This document shows positions 33,090 to 39,715 of a DNA stretch of 39,715 nucleotides, piece after piece; within the stretch, counting starts at the first letter, position 1, and every line of letters starts with the position of its first letter. The notes under the pieces were generated by a model. The model made no database searches. It had not been told where the DNA came from and saw only the letters and a list, made by a program, of their open reading frames with translations. This stretch comes from Lachnospiraceae bacterium (GTDB taxonomy: Bacteria; Bacillota; Clostridia; Lachnospirales; Lachnospiraceae). The stretch is taken from assembly GCA_022787145.1 (NCBI GenBank), contig JALFVM010000129.1:1-39715 (forward strand), given 5' to 3'. A program made the position numbers and the translations under genes.

Positions 33090-33665
33090 TTAAATCAAAC
33101 CTGAAAATCCGAAAAATGCGATTGCCATCAATCCTGCAGTAAGCAGAACGATTGGAAATCCCTGAAATGATTTCGGAATGTCATTATACTCAATTTTCTC
33201 ACGGATTCCAGCCATCAAAGTAATGGAAATGGTAAATCCGATTGCAGTTGCAAGACCATTCACGGTTCCCTGAATGACATTGTAGCTTTTCTGCACATTT
33301 ACCAGCGCAACACCAAGTACAGCACAGTTTGTTGTAATCAGAGGAAGGTATACACCGAGACTCTGATACAATGCCGGCATGGTTTTTTTCAGGAACATTT
33401 CTACAAACTGAACGAGTGCTGCAATTACAAGAATAAACACGATTGTCTGCAGATATTCCATATTGGATGGAATCAAAATAAACTGATAAATCAAGCTGGT
33501 TACCAGTGATGACAACGTCAATACGAAGATAACCGCACCGCCCATACCAAGAGCTGTATCAATCTTCTTTGATACGCCAAGGAAAGGACAAAGACCCATA
33601 AACTGGCTCAATACAACGTTATTTACAAGAGCAGAGCCAATTCCGATTAATAACAATTCTTTCAT
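33090..33665 (-). CDS. rnfA: Rnf complex subunit A
   Basis: A 191-residue integral membrane subunit of the Rnf ion pump with six hydrophobic segments. VNNVVLSQFMGLCPFLGVSK near the N terminus and VYLPLITTNCAVLGVALVN are the Rnf/NqrE-type signatures; they include the Cys residues thought to hold an intramembrane Fe-S cluster shared with RnfE. It ends 12 bp before rnfB and starts 6 bp after rnfE. No unusual features. Confidence 0.94.
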   Translation of the reverse strand: MKELLLIGIGSALVNNVVLSQFMGLCPFLGVSKKIDTALGMGGAVIFVLTLSSLVTSLIYQFILIPSNMEYLQTIVFILVIAALVQFVEMFLKKTMPALYQSLGVYLPLITTNCAVLGVALVNVQKSYNVIQGTVNGLATAIGFTISITLMAGIREKIEYNDIPKSFQGFPIVLLTAGLMAIAFFGFSGLI

Positions 33666-33671
33666 TTGACA

Positions 33672-34361
33672 CTACCCCCTCTTTCCTTTACATGCGGAAT
33701 TGCCGCAGGATGCACATCCTCCGCCGCAGCTTACACTATTGCTTGGGTCAATCCCCTTTTTGGCGCTTCCGATTTTCATTTTATTCTGGAACGCAACGAG
33801 AAAAGCCAGCACAAAGAAGGCACCCGGTGCAAGAATAAAGATGGTGATCGGTGTATAAAAAGACGGCATAATCTGGAAACCAAAAATCTGTCCGGCACCA
33901 AACAGCTCACGCACAATACCGATACAGGTCAGACCAAGTGTAAATCCAAGTCCCATACCAATTCCGTCAAATAAAGAAGAAATCACTCCATTTTTGGAAG
34001 CATACGCCTCAGCACGACCAAGAATAATACAGTTTACAACAATCAGAGGAATGTAAATTCCAAGGGAATCATACAGACTCGGAATAAAACCTTCCAGCAG
34101 GAACTGTACGATTGTTACAAATGAAGCAACTACCACGATAAAAGCCGGAACACGGACGGTATCCGGAATCACTTTACGCAACATGGAAATAAACATATTT
34201 GACAATGCGAGGATTACCATAGTAGTCAGTCCCATACCCAATCCGTTCATCGCCGATGTGGTTACCGCCAGAGTCGGACACATACCAAGCAGCAGAACAA
34301 ATGTAGGATTTTCTTTGATAATACCATTATAAAGTCTCTCTGAAGGACTATTCGGTTTCAT
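33672..34361 (-). CDS. rnfE: Rnf complex subunit E with Cys-rich C-terminal tail
   Basis: A 229-residue integral membrane subunit, the partner of RnfA. It starts MKPNSPSERLYNGIIKENPTF (reading from sequence, in part) and keeps LGMCPTLAVTTSAMNGLGMG and IYIPLIVVNCIILGRAEAYA, the two Cys-bearing membrane motifs of the family. After the last membrane helix, residues about 196-229 form a hydrophilic tail, SCGGGCASCGNSACKG, with Cys212, Cys216, Cys219 and Cys224. That tail is not part of the membrane core and could bind metal or an Fe-S cluster. It lies between rnfG (2 bp) and rnfA (6 bp). Confidence 0.94.
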   Translation of the reverse strand: MKPNSPSERLYNGIIKENPTFVLLLGMCPTLAVTTSAMNGLGMGLTTMVILALSNMFISMLRKVIPDTVRVPAFIVVVASFVTIVQFLLEGFIPSLYDSLGIYIPLIVVNCIILGRAEAYASKNGVISSLFDGIGMGLGFTLGLTCIGIVRELFGAGQIFGFQIMPSFYTPITIFILAPGAFFVLAFLVAFQNKMKIGSAKKGIDPSNSVSCGGGCASCGNSACKGKRG

Positions 34362-34363
34362 AA

Positions 34364-34972
34364 TCAGTTGCCTCCTTTCGCAATTCTAAAGGCATCCAGA
34401 CCGGCATTCACACCATTTGTCATGGCATTTGTCGTGATCGTCGCACCACTTAACGCATCAATCTGATTATCCGCAGAAGCTCCGCTTTTTGTATATTCAA
34501 AGCTTTCTACCTGTTTTCCGGCAAACTGTTGCTGGAACTCCGGCTGCGTTGCCTGCATACCAAGACCAGCTGTCTCACTGATGGAAAGAATGGAAATGCC
34601 ATTTAAAGTTCCGTCATCCTGAATACCCATAGCAAATGTGATATTACCGCCATAACCTTCTGAGTTTGTAACTGTGAACGCATAGCCAAGCTCCTGACCG
34701 CTCTCATCCTGAGCAATCATCACTTCATCAATCGTGCTTGTCTCAAATCCATCTGCCAGAATTCCCTCCTGGACAGCCTTCAGCTGTTCCTCAGATGCCG
34801 CTTCAAATCCGGAAGCATCCTCAAATACTGCCATATATGCTTCTTCCTTCTGTCTTGCCTGTTCGCGCGCGATTGGCTCAGCCGTCACACCATGTACCAG
34901 ACCAAGAAGAAGTCCTGCCACCAAAGTAATGAGGGTGATGGAAATGGTATCTTTTACAATGTTGTTTTTCAT
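34364..34972 (-). CDS. rnfG: Rnf complex subunit G, FMN-binding
   Basis: A 202-residue protein with one N-terminal membrane anchor (about residues 9-28) and an external FMN-binding domain. The flavin is attached through a phosphoester to a threonine in the DALSGATITT motif, Thr178. LGYAFTVTNSEGYGG and ETAGLGM are typical. Its start overlaps rnfD by 4 bp (ATGA-type coupling). It passes electrons within the membrane complex; the ApbE transferase that attaches FMN is not in the window. Confidence 0.94.
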   Translation of the reverse strand: MKNNIVKDTISITLITLVAGLLLGLVHGVTAEPIAREQARQKEEAYMAVFEDASGFEAASEEQLKAVQEGILADGFETSTIDEVMIAQDESGQELGYAFTVTNSEGYGGNITFAMGIQDDGTLNGISILSISETAGLGMQATQPEFQQQFAGKQVESFEYTKSGASADNQIDALSGATITTNAMTNGVNAGLDAFRIAKGGN

Positions 34973-35934
34973 GCCTTCTTCCCTCCTTTACCAAATGCTG
35001 TCGGAATCGTCCAACGCTCAATCAGAGGAATCAACAGGTTGCCGAAAATGATCGCATAGGATACACCTTCCGCAGAAGCGCCCAACATACGGAAAATTCC
35101 GGTAAGAAGACCAAGAACACATCCGTAAATAAGCTGACCATTTTTCGTAATCGGAGTTGTGACGTAATCCGTTGCCATAAAGAATGCACCGAGAAGAAGT
35201 CCTCCTCCACATATCTCACAGAGTAGATGATAGAAATCAAATCCACCGTTAAAAATATCAAACAATGCAATAAATACCGCAAAACTTCCGATATAAGTTC
35301 CGGGAATACGCCAGTCAATCACTTTCATAAACAGCAAAAGTGCCGCTCCGATTAAAAGAGCGATTGCAGATGTCTCACCGATGGTTCCTTTGATATTTCC
35401 AACAAACAAAGAAACGAAATCAACGGCCTCGCCTGCTTTCATCGCTGCCAGTGGTGTTGCTCCGGATGCTGTATCATAGAGATTGGACATTCCACCTGCC
35501 GGAACTGTAAAATCTGTCATTTTTCCTGCAAAAGAAATCATCAAAAAACATCTTCCTGCCAGAGCTGGGTTCATAAAGTTCTGTCCCAGACCTCCGAAAA
35601 GCTGTTTTACAACGATAATTGCAAATGCGCTGCCAAGTACAGGCATCCAGAGTGGAATAGATACCGGCATGTTTAATGCAAGTAATAAACCTGTAACAAC
35701 CGCACTGAAGTCTGTGATCGTATTCTTCTTGTGCATCAGCTTATCATAGATCCACTCAAAGAATACACTGGAAGCAACTGTGATCACTACTACCAGTAAT
35801 GCGCGAACGCCAAAATTATAAATTCCAAACAGCGTGGTCGGCAAAAGCGCTAACACAACCAGCTGCATGATTTTGCTTGTTGTCATCTTATCCCGGACAT
35901 GGGGATTGGATGATACATGTAACATCTGCTCCAT
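34969..35934 (-). CDS. rnfD: Rnf complex subunit D
   Basis: A 321-residue polytopic membrane subunit with covalent FMN. It has NPHVRDKMTTSKIM at the N terminus, several membrane segments, NFMNPALAGRCFLM and the flavin attachment motif SGATPLAAM with Thr160. A second region, GGLLLGAFFMATDYVTTPIT and PLIERWT near the end, is conserved in the NqrB/RnfD family. It starts 15 bp after rnfC and overlaps rnfG by 4 bp. It forms part of the sodium- or proton-conducting unit. Confidence 0.95.
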   Translation of the reverse strand: MEQMLHVSSNPHVRDKMTTSKIMQLVVLALLPTTLFGIYNFGVRALLVVVITVASSVFFEWIYDKLMHKKNTITDFSAVVTGLLLALNMPVSIPLWMPVLGSAFAIIVVKQLFGGLGQNFMNPALAGRCFLMISFAGKMTDFTVPAGGMSNLYDTASGATPLAAMKAGEAVDFVSLFVGNIKGTIGETSAIALLIGAALLLFMKVIDWRIPGTYIGSFAVFIALFDIFNGGFDFYHLLCEICGGGLLLGAFFMATDYVTTPITKNGQLIYGCVLGLLTGIFRMLGASAEGVSYAIIFGNLLIPLIERWTIPTAFGKGGKKA

Positions 35935-35949
35935 TATGATGTCCCCCTT

Positions 35950-37266
35950 TTACTTTTTCTTACGGCTTGCCAGAACCATCTTACGCATAGATTTGATCAT
36001 CTGGGTCAGCGGACGTTTGGCCGGGCAGATATAACTACAGCAGCCACACTCACAACATTCCATACCATCAAACTTCTGGAAGCTCTCCATGTCACCATGC
36101 TCTGCAAAAGTTGCAAGTCTTGCAGGAATGACATGCCCAGGACAGACTCCTACGCATCTGCCGCAGTTAATGCATGCTGTCTGTTCAGCATCTGCCACAT
36201 CATCTTTCTCCAGGCAGAGGCATGCAGAACTTGTCTTAATACATGGTACATGAGTATCATACATGGCAAATCCCATCATAGGGCCACCGGAAATCACTTT
36301 AGATACATTGTCTGTCAGACCACCGGCAGCTTCAATCAGTTCTGCCATATCTGTTCCTGAAAGAACATCAAAGTTCTGAGGATTCTTAATTCCCTGTCCT
36401 GTTACTGTTACGATACGGTCCATAACAGGTTTTCCAAGGATAACAGCTTCGTAAACAGCAATCACTGTATCTACGTTATCTACTACGCATCCTGCATCTG
36501 CCGGAAGCATGGTGGAGTTGATCTCTCTGTCTGTAACGGCCTTGATCAGGAATCGCTCACCACCCTGTGGATACTTAGTCATCAGCTCCGCAACTTCAAT
36601 ACGCGGAATATCCTTTACCATCTCTTTCAGCTTCGCAATACAGTCAGGCTTATTATCCTCAATACAGATATATCCCTTCGCATTGTCAAAAAGCTTCAGC
36701 ATAACTCTCAAACCCTCGATCAGCTTCTCAGAATCATCCAACATTCTTCTGTAGTCGCTGGTAAGGTACGGTTCACACTCAGCACCGTTTACAAGGATAT
36801 GATCAATTTTATCCGGTTCCTTCGGAGCAAGTTTTACCTGTGTCGGGAATCCGGCACCGCCCATTCCCACAACTCCTCCTTCTTTGATTCTTGCAAGGAT
36901 CTCTTCTTTTGATAAATCCTCCAGTTTCGCAGGAGTGTATTCTATACTATCATATTTCTGGTCATTCTCAATAATAATAGAATTAACCATGGATCCTGTT
37001 GCTGTCAGGCGTGGCTCTATTCCCTTTACCATACCGGAAACAGATGCGTGGATCGGTGATGAGACAAATCCTGCCGCATCTGCGATCTTCTGTCCTGCAA
37101 GCACATGATCTCCTTTCTGAACTATCGGCGCAGCCGGCGCACCGATGTGCTGGGAAAGAGGATATACCATATCTCCCTTAGGCAGATATTTCACTACCGG
37201 ACTGTTCTTGGATAATTCTTTTCCGTCATAAGGATGAACACCACCCTTAAAGGTTAAAATTCCCAT
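35950..37266 (-). CDS. rnfC: Rnf complex subunit C, NADH-binding
   Basis: A 438-residue peripheral subunit where NAD+ is reduced. The N terminus LTFKGGVHPYDGKEL is typical; GGVVGMGGAGFPTQVKLAP is the nucleotide/FMN-binding part, and YICIEDNKPDCI is conserved. Two C-terminal [4Fe-4S] motifs are CINCGRCVGVCPGHVIP and CCECGCCSYICPAKRP. It is first in the operon, with AGGAGG 8 nt upstream. Operon order is rnfCDGEAB. I saw no clear promoter in 37267-37553; a Rex-type operator was looked for and not found. Confidence 0.95.
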   Translation of the reverse strand: MGILTFKGGVHPYDGKELSKNSPVVKYLPKGDMVYPLSQHIGAPAAPIVQKGDHVLAGQKIADAAGFVSSPIHASVSGMVKGIEPRLTATGSMVNSIIIENDQKYDSIEYTPAKLEDLSKEEILARIKEGGVVGMGGAGFPTQVKLAPKEPDKIDHILVNGAECEPYLTSDYRRMLDDSEKLIEGLRVMLKLFDNAKGYICIEDNKPDCIAKLKEMVKDIPRIEVAELMTKYPQGGERFLIKAVTDREINSTMLPADAGCVVDNVDTVIAVYEAVILGKPVMDRIVTVTGQGIKNPQNFDVLSGTDMAELIEAAGGLTDNVSKVISGGPMMGFAMYDTHVPCIKTSSACLCLEKDDVADAEQTACINCGRCVGVCPGHVIPARLATFAEHGDMESFQKFDGMECCECGCCSYICPAKRPLTQMIKSMRKMVLASRKKK

Positions 37267-37289
37267 TTCGTTCCCTCCTTTTTATATTA

Positions 37290-37306
37290 AGCATCTCAAG
37301 AGTGCT
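37290..37306 (+). other. Small hairpin in the rnf leader
   Basis: AGCATCTC with GAGTGCT (7 bp, one bulged T) about 24 nt before the rnfC start, followed on the plus strand by TTTTTT. Read on the plus strand it resembles a weak terminator; on the minus strand it is just a leader hairpin. The remainder of 37307-37553 is AT-rich and shows nothing else I can support apart from the yprB promoter region. Confidence 0.3.
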
Positions 37307-37553
37307 TTTTTCCTATCTGAGATATAACAAGCCTTTTATACAGACTAAAGAAACTACATATGATAAGCCAATTCATGAGGTGTTGAAAATCAATCCTCAA
37401 AATTGATAAATTCCACATGCTTTTTCTTCCCTTTTTTGTATATTTTTATCACTTACAGTTATACTATAAACCATTTTTTCAAAAAAAGCACTACCCAAAT
37501 TTCAATTTCTTGTGTATAATTAAATACAATTTCAGAAAGGAAAAAATGTTAAC

Positions 37554-38573
37554 ATGATTGTTAAAAAAATGCCCATTTTACAAGGGTTTCCAGACTTTGA
37601 GACTGTTAATTTTTTCACTGGAAAATTCTTCCGGAAATACAATTTTTCACCTGTTTTTTACGACATTGAAACCACCGGATTATCAAGAAAAACCACGTAT
37701 TTATACCTGGTCGGAGCTGTTGGAATTGAAGATGAAACTTGGACTTTTTATCAATGGATGGCCGAAAATAGCAAGGAAGAAGAAACAATTCTGAGAATTT
37801 TTTCACAATTCCTTGAACAGTATGATTGCCTGATTTCTTACAATGGAGAACGCTTCGATCAGCCCTATCTGGAAGCCAGATATGAAAAATATGGTCTTCC
37901 ATCCCCGTTTGAAGGAAAAATTTCCCTGGATCTCTACCTGACCTTGAAGCCATTAAAGACACTTTTGAAACTCCCGGCCATGAAACAGCCATGCCTGGAG
38001 GAATTTCTCGGAATCAAAAATCGAATTTATGACAATGGAAAAGAATGCATTCAGCTTTATAAAGATTTTCTGAAAAAGAGAGACCATGTTATATCTGATG
38101 AAGTCCTTGGCCATAATCTGGAAGATGTACTCGGACTTGGGAGAATTTTTGAAATGCTTGGTTATCTTTGCATTTATAATTCAGAATATGAAATTACATA
38201 TGTGGAATTTGACGGTGAAAACCTGATTCTGGAAATGAAGCTTCCATGTAAATTGCCGCAGAAATTTTCTAATGGAAATGAACAGTTTTATCTGACAGGG
38301 GAAGATGAACTCGTGAAATTTATTGCCAAGGCAGAAAATAGTAAATTGAAACAATACTATCCCAATCCGAAAGATTATTATTATCTTCCGGAAGAAGACT
38401 CTGTCATCCCAAAATCTCTCGGATCCGGAATTGGTAAAAAGCACCGGAAAGCAGCCACCAAAGATACCTGTTATACCTGGTTCGCCTGCTCCGATGCTTT
38501 TCTGAATAATCCACTGCAGCAAAAGGAATATCTGAGATATACTCTGCCTTATTTACTTAGTACACTAAAATAA
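37554..38573 (+). CDS. YprB-type ribonuclease H-like (DEDD) protein
   Basis: A 339-residue protein with an N-terminal 3'-5' exonuclease-like fold. The DEDD set is visible: Asp37 and Glu39 in FYDIETTGL, Asp102 in YNGERFDQPYLEARY, and His187/Asp191 in HNLEDVLGL. The C-terminal third (about residues 215-339) is not recognisable beyond being shared with YprB-like proteins of Clostridia; the TPR part of B. subtilis YprB is not obvious. Substrate unknown, likely a nucleic acid. AGAAAGG lies about 12 nt before the ATG; a TATAAT at 37515-37520 could be its -10. It stands alone, opposite in direction to the rnf operon. Confidence 0.85.
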   Translation: MIVKKMPILQGFPDFETVNFFTGKFFRKYNFSPVFYDIETTGLSRKTTYLYLVGAVGIEDETWTFYQWMAENSKEEETILRIFSQFLEQYDCLISYNGERFDQPYLEARYEKYGLPSPFEGKISLDLYLTLKPLKTLLKLPAMKQPCLEEFLGIKNRIYDNGKECIQLYKDFLKKRDHVISDEVLGHNLEDVLGLGRIFEMLGYLCIYNSEYEITYVEFDGENLILEMKLPCKLPQKFSNGNEQFYLTGEDELVKFIAKAENSKLKQYYPNPKDYYYLPEEDSVIPKSLGSGIGKKHRKAATKDTCYTWFACSDAFLNNPLQQKEYLRYTLPYLLSTLK

Positions 38574-38708
38574 TAACCAGATAAGTCTCAGAAAAGATCA
38601 TCACCTGATTCTACTTTTCACTACATAAAATCAGCTCTATCTGCTTTTATACATAATTTTATCAAAAAAGCTGACGCCCCTGCATCTCAGGAGTTACCAT
38701 ACCAATAT

Positions 38709-39715
38709 TCATGTGAACGAATCCGTAATATCTTTGCTTCCTATTCTCCTGACTATCTCATACAGTGCTTCTGCACTGAATGGAAGAATCCTCTCATCCA
38801 GCCGAAATTTCGGGTGATGCAGGGGATATTCTTCTCCGCGAATTCCTGCCAGAAATATGGTAAACAGCCCTTTTGTTTCCCTGAAGTACCGATAGGCATT
38901 GTCACCGGATAAAAACAGTTCGTCTTCTCCCTCCAGAACAAACTTTTCACCAAATATTTCTTTCCCGACACATTTTGCAGTCTGTACCAGTTCATCATCA
39001 TTTGCGAATGCATACACCGGAGATTTCGGAAATTCCATATGGATGTCTGCCCCTGTCCTTATCTCAATTTCCTGCAGACATTTTTCCAGTTCTTCCTTTA
39101 ACGCAACATATGTTTCTTCATGAACTGCACGGATGTTTCCATTCAACACTACATGATCTGCAACAATGTTCGTATATTCACCACCATGAACTGTACCAAT
39201 TCCTACGATATATTTTCCTGGATTTATATGTTTCTTTTTGAAATTTTCATTCAGATCATGAATAGCACTGACTACCTGTGAGGCGGCATAAATGGCATCA
39301 ATCCCTTTCTCTGCCTCGCACCAGTGGCTGGATTTTCCATGAACATGAATCTGCATACTGTTGATCATAGAAGATGCCTGTCCCTGATGAACCGCCATCC
39401 CCAGTGTCATATCTGCTGCATAATGAAACATCAGGAAAGCATCCGCTTTCGGGTTCTCTAAAGCGCCAGCCTGAAGCATCCTTTTTGCTCCCTCTCCGAT
39501 CTCCTCTGCAGGTTCAAAAAGAAAACGAATCCTGACAGGAAAATTCTCCTGTTCTTCTGCCACAATTTTCGACAAAATCAACGCAGCAGCAATAATAAAA
39601 TCATGTCCACATGCATGCATACATCCATCATTTACCGAAGCATATGCCATATCCGTCTGCTCCTGTATTGGCAGCGCATCCATTTCAGCTCTGAGAACCA
39701 CCATTTTCTCTCTGT
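38709..39715 (-). CDS. M20 family amidohydrolase (5' end beyond window)
   Basis: The last 335 residues of a metal-dependent amidohydrolase or peptidase; the N terminus and the first metal motif lie past the right edge. Visible are RAEMDALPIQE, MHACGHDFIIAAAL with the conserved Cys-Gly-His-Asp metal site, the EPAEEIGEGAKRML segment with the catalytic Glu, and GTVHGGEYTNIVADHV. This is the IAA-amino acid hydrolase / N-acyl-amino acid amidohydrolase type, whose substrates vary. It is unrelated to the pepD gene except for the family. The stretch 38574-38708 between it and yprB holds nothing I can name. Confidence 0.88.
   Translation of the reverse strand, partial: REKMVVLRAEMDALPIQEQTDMAYASVNDGCMHACGHDFIIAAALILSKIVAEEQENFPVRIRFLFEPAEEIGEGAKRMLQAGALENPKADAFLMFHYAADMTLGMAVHQGQASSMINSMQIHVHGKSSHWCEAEKGIDAIYAASQVVSAIHDLNENFKKKHINPGKYIVGIGTVHGGEYTNIVADHVVLNGNIRAVHEETYVALKEELEKCLQEIEIRTGADIHMEFPKSPVYAFANDDELVQTAKCVGKEIFGEKFVLEGEDELFLSGDNAYRYFRETKGLFTIFLAGIRGEEYPLHHPKFRLDERILPFSAEALYEIVRRIGSKDITDSFT

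Noticed and set aside
37267..37553. Rex or other redox operator, or riboswitch, in front of rnfC
   Set aside because: A TTGTTA half-site is present near 37325-37330, but no matching second half and no known riboswitch fold could be seen.

Overview
The window looks like ordinary chromosome from a spore-forming, gut-type member of the Lachnospiraceae (Clostridia). The base composition is low to moderate in GC, Shine-Dalgarno sites are strong (AGGAGG), an Rnf complex is present, sporulation genes are scattered through it (Spo0A-type DNA-binding domain, alpha/beta SASP, YlbJ/SpoVV, GerW/YtfJ), and the HisIE and DUF6465 architectures are ones I associate with this family. I cannot name genus or species. 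Almost every gene is on the minus strand; the exceptions are ylbJ, rpmB and yprB. I see no rRNA, tRNA, CRISPR array, prophage or transposase gene.

Region by region, by rising coordinate (minus-strand transcription runs the other way). 1-1000: 5' part of a response-regulator receiver gene, then a stand-alone Spo0A C-terminal domain gene flanked on both sides by tandem 0A-box-like sequences; one pair sits over a sigma-A-like promoter that leads to a nearby terminator (possible small RNA). 1117-4858: histidine operon hisZ-hisG-hisB-hisIE with a consensus promoter, a palindromic operator and a terminator; hisD, hisC, hisH, hisA and hisF are absent here, and hisIE carries a catalytically dead HisF-like domain. 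4855-11800: housekeeping run (M23 peptidase, small alarmone synthetase, HAD phosphatase, YgiQ radical SAM, membrane protein, RluA-type pseudouridine synthase, signal peptidase I, RecU). 11840-13595: pepD and a 214-bp hairpin-rich element with terminal inverted repeats and a 5-bp direct repeat. 13596-17681: ylbJ, a coiled-coil protein, coaD, rsmD, an MgsA-like protein with altered active-site residues, a SASP and a histone-H1-like protein. 17804-21892: Asp23-FakA/YloV-RecG operon. 22053-24838: rpmB, a 46-residue membrane microprotein, gerW, a DUF2953 protein, an unknown protein and a Nudix hydrolase. 25002-30404: ZapA, U32 peptidase, FtsW/RodA-type SEDS protein and class B PBP. 30518-32149: ruvAB. 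32280-37266: rnfCDGEAB. 37554-end: YprB-type nuclease-like protein and a truncated M20 amidohydrolase.

Functional themes: the Gram-positive Holliday-junction machinery (RuvAB, RecU, RecG) is spread across the window; septum and wall synthesis (ZapA, SEDS, PBP) form one block; Rnf couples ferredoxin oxidation to NAD+ reduction and ion pumping. The least ordinary parts are the hairpin-rich element at 13316-13529, the Spo0A-domain locus with its 0A boxes and possible short transcript, the his operator, the degenerate HisF domain, the MgsA substitutions and the Cys-rich RnfE tail.
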